DNA of 28,105 nt from Dehalococcoidia bacterium (GTDB lineage Bacteria > Chloroflexota > Dehalococcoidia > GIF9 > UBA5629), in NCBI GenBank assembly GCA_016927965.1, contig JAFGLP010000120.1:1-28105 (forward strand). The letters run 5' to 3'. Below, one piece after another: positions 24,248-28,105 of the stretch. The notes beneath the pieces are model-generated. The model was given only the letters and a program-made list of their open reading frames with translations, was not told the DNA's origin and did not search any database. The translations under genes were made by a program, and so were the position numbers. How positions within the stretch are numbered: position 1 is the first letter of the stretch; every line of letters starts with the position of its first letter.

Positions 24248-25582
24248 ATGGCACGAGCAGAATTGACCGTAAACGACTTAAGGAACCTTGAGAATAAGAT
24301 AAAAGACAAATCAGCCGAAATAGGCATAGTGGGATTGGGATATGTGGGTCTGCCGCTGGCGCTGGCTTTTGTAGAAGCCGGGTTCAGTGTAACAGGCATG
24401 GATTCCGATAAAACACGCATCAACAAGATAAGCAGGGGCGTTTCCTATCTGCTCGATATCGAATCCCCGCGTCTTAAAAAGACCGTTGCCAGCGGTAAAC
24501 TAAAAGCAACTGTAAGCCCTTCGGCCATGCGCAGGGTAGACATCATTATTATCTGCGTACCAACCCCTCTCACCAGAACCAAAGAGCCTGACATGACATA
24601 TATAGTTAGCGCTACTAACGAGATCGCCCGTTATCTGCGCCTGGGACATCTGATAATACTGGAGAGCACAACTTATCCGGGGACCACACGGGAAGTGGTC
24701 CTGCCGCTGCTTGAATTAACCGGCCTTAAGGTCGGGGTAGACTATTTTCTGACTTTCTCACCGGAAAGGATAGATCCCGGCAGCCGCAATTTTACTATCA
24801 GGAATACCCCCAAGGTTGTAGGCGGCATGGAGCCCAAATCGACCAAATTCGCAGCCATGCTTTACAGGCATGTATCAGACAAGGTCATAGAAGTTTCCTC
24901 ACCCGAAGTAGCAGAGATGGACAAAGTCTTCGAGAATGTTTTCCGAAGTGTGAATATCGCCCTGGTCAATGACCTGGCCAAATTATGTGAAAAGATGAAT
25001 GTAAATGTGTGGGAAGTCATCAAAGCTGCTTCCAGCAAGCCGTTCGGCTATATGCCTTTTTATCCCGGCCCCGGCGTGGGTGGTCATTGCATACCTCTTG
25101 ATCCTTACTACCTGGCCAGCAAAGCCAGGGAATACTTTTTCCACACCCGTTTTATTGAGCTTGCTGCAGAAATCAATGAGACCATGCCGGAATATATAGT
25201 TCAGAGGATCTGCGGAGTTCTTAACGACAGTAATAGGAGTGTAAAAGGGGCGAAGATACTCTGTTTAGGAGTCGCTTATAAAAAAGATATCGAGGATGTC
25301 AGGGAATCCCCTGCGTTGCGTGTGATTGAGCTGCTAGTCGAGAGAAAGGCACGGGTGAGCTATAACGATCCTTATATTGCTGAAATAAAGGAAAACGGCG
25401 TGCGTATGAAATCAATCAAATTCGATAAGAAAACACTGGGGACTTACGATTGTGTTGTCATACTCACCGACCATACTTGTTATGATCTGAATGTTATCGC
25501 AAAGGCGTCGAAGCTGGTCTTCGATACACGCGGTTGCACCGTAGGCTTAAAGGCTAACAACGTAATTCGCCTTGGGGAATAG
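24248..25582 (+). CDS. Nucleotide-sugar 6-dehydrogenase, UDP-HexNAc type (WbpA-like)
   Basis: The protein has 444 residues. GLGYVG (29-34) is the NAD-binding loop. ESTTYPGTTREVV and FSPERIDPGSRNFTIRNTPKVVGG are characteristic of the UDP-N-acetylhexosamine 6-dehydrogenase branch (WbpA/WecC relatives) rather than UDP-glucose dehydrogenase. The catalytic cysteine is C281 in GVGGHCIPLDPYYL, and GVAYKKDIEDVRESPA marks the C-terminal UDP-binding domain. It oxidises C6 of a UDP-sugar to a uronate with two NAD+. The start follows GAGG at 24238-24241. It is divergent from the kinase operon, sharing a 197-bp region with both promoters, so joint regulation is plausible. It would provide a HexNAc-uronate precursor for a surface polymer. 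The exact substrate is inferred. Confidence 0.85.
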   Translation: MARAELTVNDLRNLENKIKDKSAEIGIVGLGYVGLPLALAFVEAGFSVTGMDSDKTRINKISRGVSYLLDIESPRLKKTVASGKLKATVSPSAMRRVDIIIICVPTPLTRTKEPDMTYIVSATNEIARYLRLGHLIILESTTYPGTTREVVLPLLELTGLKVGVDYFLTFSPERIDPGSRNFTIRNTPKVVGGMEPKSTKFAAMLYRHVSDKVIEVSSPEVAEMDKVFENVFRSVNIALVNDLAKLCEKMNVNVWEVIKAASSKPFGYMPFYPGPGVGGHCIPLDPYYLASKAREYFFHTRFIELAAEINETMPEYIVQRICGVLNDSNRSVKGAKILCLGVAYKKDIEDVRESPALRVIELLVERKARVSYNDPYIAEIKENGVRMKSIKFDKKTLGTYDCVVILTDHTCYDLNVIAKASKLVFDTRGCTVGLKANNVIRLGE

Positions 25583-25608
25583 ATAAGCAGGTTCAAACAA
25601 TATAGCCT

Positions 25609-25800
25609 CTAGGCTTTACGTTGAGCAGAAGCCATGGCTTTTATAAAAGCTTTGACAACAGCAGTATCGAATTGGCTTCCCGATTGCTTTATTAATTCTA
25701 CAACCGCTTCCCTGGAAGAAACCTGTTGCCGGTAAGGGCGTGGTATCACCATATCGTCATAAGCTTCAGCTACAGCAATTATTTTGGGTTCCAGAGGAAT
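25609..25800 (-). pseudogene. HD-GYP phosphodiesterase remnant (C-terminal fragment)
   Basis: On the minus strand 63 codons from 25800 to a TAG at 25611-25609 read IPLEPKIIAVAEAYDDM, then RPYR, then SGSQFDTAVVKAFIKAM. This is the last part of an HD-GYP domain (cyclic-di-GMP phosphodiesterase family), the segment that normally follows HHE-x-x-DG-x-GYP. The codon just upstream is a TAG, and nothing of the catalytic HD and HHE part is present, so the gene has lost its front. The stretch 25583-26063 between the dehydrogenase and the helicase terminator holds only this piece and the short ORF at 25805-25966. Confidence 0.75.
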
Positions 25801-25804
25801 CTAC

Positions 25805-25966
25805 TCACTCTTCAATCCCTGAGGGTAGCCTCCCATTGAAATAGTCCGAATCATTCTTCCGCTTTTCCCGAACAGCCCCCAATTCCACGATCCGCTTCTT
25901 GAGTTGAGTGATCTCCTCAGTCAACTGCATGCGGGTTTGCGCGTTGCTCAAAACCTCTATTTCCAT
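25805..25966 (-). pseudogene. Short coiled-coil ORF, probably the front of the same broken gene
   Basis: ATG at 25966 opens 53 codons to a TGA at 25807-25805, with AAAGG eight bases before the start. The peptide has a coiled-coil look (QLTEEITQLKKRIVELG, then REKRKN), common in linkers ahead of PAS, GAF or HD-GYP domains. It stops five bases before the HD-GYP remnant, which is in a different frame. The simplest reading is a signalling gene with a large internal deletion. It could instead be a small independent protein. Confidence 0.4.
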
Positions 25967-26063
25967 TTGCCTGCCTTTATCACTCTAAAGTAAGGGATGG
26001 TACAACCCATTACCGTGCAATTTATCATGGGCCTTTGTACACGTCAAGATGAGAGGTATATCG

Positions 26064-26101
26064 TAAAAAAATAAAGGAGCTACAAAAAAGCAGCTCCTTT
26101 A
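26064..26101 (-). terminator. Rho-independent terminator of the helicase gene
   Basis: A perfect 10-bp stem (TAAAGGAGCT at 26072-26081 with AGCTCCTTTA at 26092-26101) has a 10-nt loop. On the minus strand it is followed by a run of seven T (26071-26065). It starts 18 bases after the helicase stop codon and is oriented for it. Confidence 0.88.
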
Positions 26102-26119
26102 TGTGGTCAGCTTAGCCGG

Positions 26120-27325
26120 CTAGCGGCTTCTAACCGGCCGTCTGTATGGACGACGGCCATTAGTGACTCTGTCTACAGGCTTGCCTGGCATCACCGGTTC
26201 AGGGGCTACGTAATTAAATCCTTCCAGCGTCTTGCGTTCAAGAGACGTTTTAAGAAGATTTTCGATTTCACGTATAAGCCCGGCGTCTTCACGGGTAACA
26301 AACGTCAAAGCATCGCCTTTTTGATCAACCCTGCCTGTGCGGCCGATCCGGTGTGTATATGAATCTGTGCTGTCTGGCATATCATAGTTGATGACATGAG
26401 ATATGCCCGCAACATCAATTCCACGGGCAGCTATATCAGTGGCAACCAAAACTTTAATGGACCCCGAGCGGAACCCATCAAGGGTCGCAATTCGCCTGTT
26501 CTGGGCCAGGTCCCCATGAATAGGAGCTGCCTTGAATCCGGCACGTCTTAGCTGCATGGCTACCCTGTCGGTTCGGTGCTTGGTACGTGTAAATACCAGT
26601 ACCGATTCAGTTTCATTGCGCTTGAGGAATTCTATCAGTAATGACGTTTTCAGGTGCTGTTTGACAGGGTATAAAGCATGCGATACCGTGACAGCCGGCG
26701 CTGACCGGCCAATCTGCACTGTTACAGGATTGCGCAGGATTTCGTTAATAAGCTTCTTTATGTCATTAGGCATGGTGGCAGAGAACAATAGAGTCTGACG
26801 CCGCTGCATAATACATTTCAAAATGCTCTTTATATCAGGCAGGAAACCCATATCGAACATACGGTCCGCCTCGTCAATCACCAGCATATCAAGATTGGAC
26901 AGGTCGATGGTACTCTTCCAGATATGATCGAGCAGACGTCCCGGGCAGGCTACTGCGATTTCAACACCGCTGCGCAGCCGGCGTACCTGCTGATCCATTC
27001 CTACTCCGCCGTAAACGGCAATGCTTTTTAAATTTGTTTTCTTCCCCAAATCATCAAAGACCTCGCATGTTTGCTCAGCCAGTTCACGTGTCGGAGAAAT
27101 GACAAGGACTCCTATCCTGCCTCTGGGAAGCTGGAGAAGACGATGAAGTACCGGCAGCACGAAAGCTGCTGTTTTACCAGTGCCGGTCTGCGCAAGGCCT
27201 ATTAAATCGCGCCCCTGCATAATAAGCGGGATCGACTGCTCCTGGATTGGAGTTGGAATATCATAGCCGAACTCTTCCACGCCAGCCATGACGCTAGATT
27301 CGAGATTGAAATTGTAGAAACTCAA
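26120..27325 (-). CDS. DEAD-box ATP-dependent RNA helicase (RhlE-like)
   Basis: The protein has 401 residues and all motifs: Q motif (FGYDIPTPIQEQSIP), Walker A AQTGTGKT (K51), PTRELAEQ, CPGRLLDH, DEAD (151-154), SAT (182-184), VFTRTK, ATDIAARGIDV and HRIGRTGR. A short basic arginine-rich tail (GRRPYRRPVRSR) follows and probably binds RNA. It lacks the long C-terminal RNA-binding domains of DbpA or CsdA, so RhlE-like is the best fit. AGAGGT lies five bases before the ATG. The predicted promoter leaves a leader of about 105 nt, which is long for this window. It is a single-gene unit ending in a strong terminator. Roles in the family include ribosome assembly, RNA decay and cold adaptation. Confidence 0.95.
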   Translation of the reverse strand: MSFYNFNLESSVMAGVEEFGYDIPTPIQEQSIPLIMQGRDLIGLAQTGTGKTAAFVLPVLHRLLQLPRGRIGVLVISPTRELAEQTCEVFDDLGKKTNLKSIAVYGGVGMDQQVRRLRSGVEIAVACPGRLLDHIWKSTIDLSNLDMLVIDEADRMFDMGFLPDIKSILKCIMQRRQTLLFSATMPNDIKKLINEILRNPVTVQIGRSAPAVTVSHALYPVKQHLKTSLLIEFLKRNETESVLVFTRTKHRTDRVAMQLRRAGFKAAPIHGDLAQNRRIATLDGFRSGSIKVLVATDIAARGIDVAGISHVINYDMPDSTDSYTHRIGRTGRVDQKGDALTFVTREDAGLIREIENLLKTSLERKTLEGFNYVAPEPVMPGKPVDRVTNGRRPYRRPVRSR

Positions 27326-27437
27326 TGAATGACCTCTTTTAATAATTTATTAGCCAGGTTGGGCCATCCATTAACTTGAGATAAATCTGATGTGATTATG
27401 TGAAGTATGTGAATAACCTAAACTTGTACTTGTATGT

Positions 27438-27466
27438 ATTATACACTATGTAAACCACGACGCCAA
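27438..27466 (-). promoter_or_regulatory. Promoter of the DEAD-box helicase
   Basis: On the minus strand TTGGCG (27466-27461, four of six), 17 nt, and a perfect TATAAT (27443-27438). Transcription would start near 27431, about 105 nt before the ATG at 27325. ACTTGT occurs twice in tandem (27422-27433 on the plus strand) at the start site. Confidence 0.5.
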
Positions 27467-27530
27467 TCCGGCTGGTATTTTTTCCTGATTTGCAGGCGTT
27501 GCGAAGACCTATTATACCAGCTTCAGATCA

Positions 27531-28105
27531 TTACTGTAATTGCTTGCTGGAAGTATAATTATACCACTGCTCAAATGTGGTGATGGTCCCCATGCTTTTG
27601 GCCCATTTCACAATGGCATCCAGCTTCTGGAGCCTTTCCCCATCAGGTTTACCAGCTTGATCCACAAAAGCGCTGGGATGGATTCCTATAGCTGCTACGT
27701 CGAGAATACTAAGAACTGAGCAAATACTGTAGTGGAAAACGCTGTGAGGAGCCAACCCGGGAACGTTTTTATAGTTCTTACAGTTAGACTCCATATCCGA
27801 CATCTTTGATATGTCAATTACCTCATCAAATCTGTCCGCTGCTTTGTCCCATAGGCAGACATCCTCTCCAGTGGGGATCCTGTACAGGCCATCCATGTCT
27901 CTACGGCCATAATAGTCTACCGGCTGATTTGAAGGATGCGGCTCAATTAACATCTGTGTTGAAAAGACCTTGAACCCGGCATCTGCGATAGCTTTATACC
28001 CGGTCTCATTATAATAATCGGTAGGCACCGTTATAGATACCGGGGACAACCCGTAATATTTCATATAATCATCTCTAGCCCTGATCAACTTGTACTTAAT
28101 ATAAT
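27531..28105 (-). CDS. Polysaccharide-deacetylase-like protein, 5'-truncated paralogue
   Basis: The frame is open from the window edge to a TAA at 27533-27531, 191 codons, and the N-terminus lies beyond 28105. Translation continues upstream of the TTG at 28088 as YIKYK, which aligns with YIKLK of the 15161-17035 protein, so that TTG is not the start. The fragment matches the last third of that protein: TVPTDYYNETGYKAIADAGFK, GLYRIPT, LDVAAIGIHPSAF (the conserved histidine is kept) and TTFEQWYNYTSS. It is therefore a second copy of the deacetylase-like family, probably also exported. Whether it has one or two domains cannot be seen. No terminator was found in the 27326-27530 gap. Confidence 0.8.
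   Translation of the reverse strand, partial: YIKYKLIRARDDYMKYYGLSPVSITVPTDYYNETGYKAIADAGFKVFSTQMLIEPHPSNQPVDYYGRRDMDGLYRIPTGEDVCLWDKAADRFDEVIDISKMSDMESNCKNYKNVPGLAPHSVFHYSICSVLSILDVAAIGIHPSAFVDQAGKPDGERLQKLDAIVKWAKSMGTITTFEQWYNYTSSKQLQ

Noticed and set aside
25583..26063. Possible tRNA, small RNA or insertion sequence in the longest gap
   Set aside because: No cloverleaf, transposase fragment or terminal inverted repeats were seen; the content is explained by the HD-GYP remnants.

Overview
The window reads as a chromosomal segment of an uncultured anaerobic bacterium, most likely Chloroflexota of the Dehalococcoidia type. This is an inference from gene content: a large BNR/Asp-box surface protein with a C-terminal membrane anchor, several exported lipoproteins, TPR-only lipoproteins, no outer-membrane proteins, a flavodoxin-fold iron-sulfur flavoprotein relative, and a TackOD1-type response regulator. 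There is no rRNA, tRNA, CRISPR array, transposase or phage gene, so the taxonomic call rests on proteins alone.

Layout. 1-369: 3' end of a DUF3795 cysteine-rich protein. 458-1957 (-): CrtI/retinol-saturase-like FAD oxidoreductase. 2182-2811: DUF47/PhoU-like protein without its usual Pit transporter. 2933-4690: 16-repeat TPR lipoprotein. 4715-8407 (-): giant BNR/Asp-box plus FN3 surface protein, divergent from a five-bladed GH43/GH32-like protein (8682-9722). 9752-11128 (-): processive membrane GT2, divergent from a flavoprotein (11289-12194) coupled to a small unknown protein (12182-12553). 12618-14015: second TPR lipoprotein. 14025-15047 (-): GH-A-like lipoprotein, divergent from a duplicated polysaccharide-deacetylase-like lipoprotein (15161-17035). 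24050 down to 17043 (-): apparent five-gene operon of GAF histidine kinase, OmpR-type regulator, REC-TackOD1 regulator, GT2 and NAD-sugar epimerase. 24248-25582: divergent nucleotide-sugar dehydrogenase. 25609-25966 (-): remnants of an HD-GYP gene. 26120-27325 (-): DEAD-box helicase with a clear terminator. 27531-28105 (-): 5'-truncated paralogue of the deacetylase.

How it may work together. The window is dominated by cell-surface glycan functions. Sugar-nucleotide enzymes (UDP-HexNAc-type 6-dehydrogenase, epimerase) could feed two membrane GT2 synthases. Exported lipoproteins (deacetylase-like, GH-A-like, TPR) and an anchored five-bladed glycosidase-like protein could modify or trim the product outside the membrane. 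A cytoplasmic GAF kinase with two response regulators shares an operon with one synthase and the epimerase. This resembles in parts list, though not in gene order, the synthase-dependent exopolysaccharide systems (poly-GlcNAc, alginate) of other bacteria, rearranged for a single-membrane cell. The assignment is inference.

Several genes have good -35/-10 boxes placed so close to the start codon that the mRNA would be leaderless or nearly so, while others have strong Shine-Dalgarno sequences. The genome seems to use both modes.
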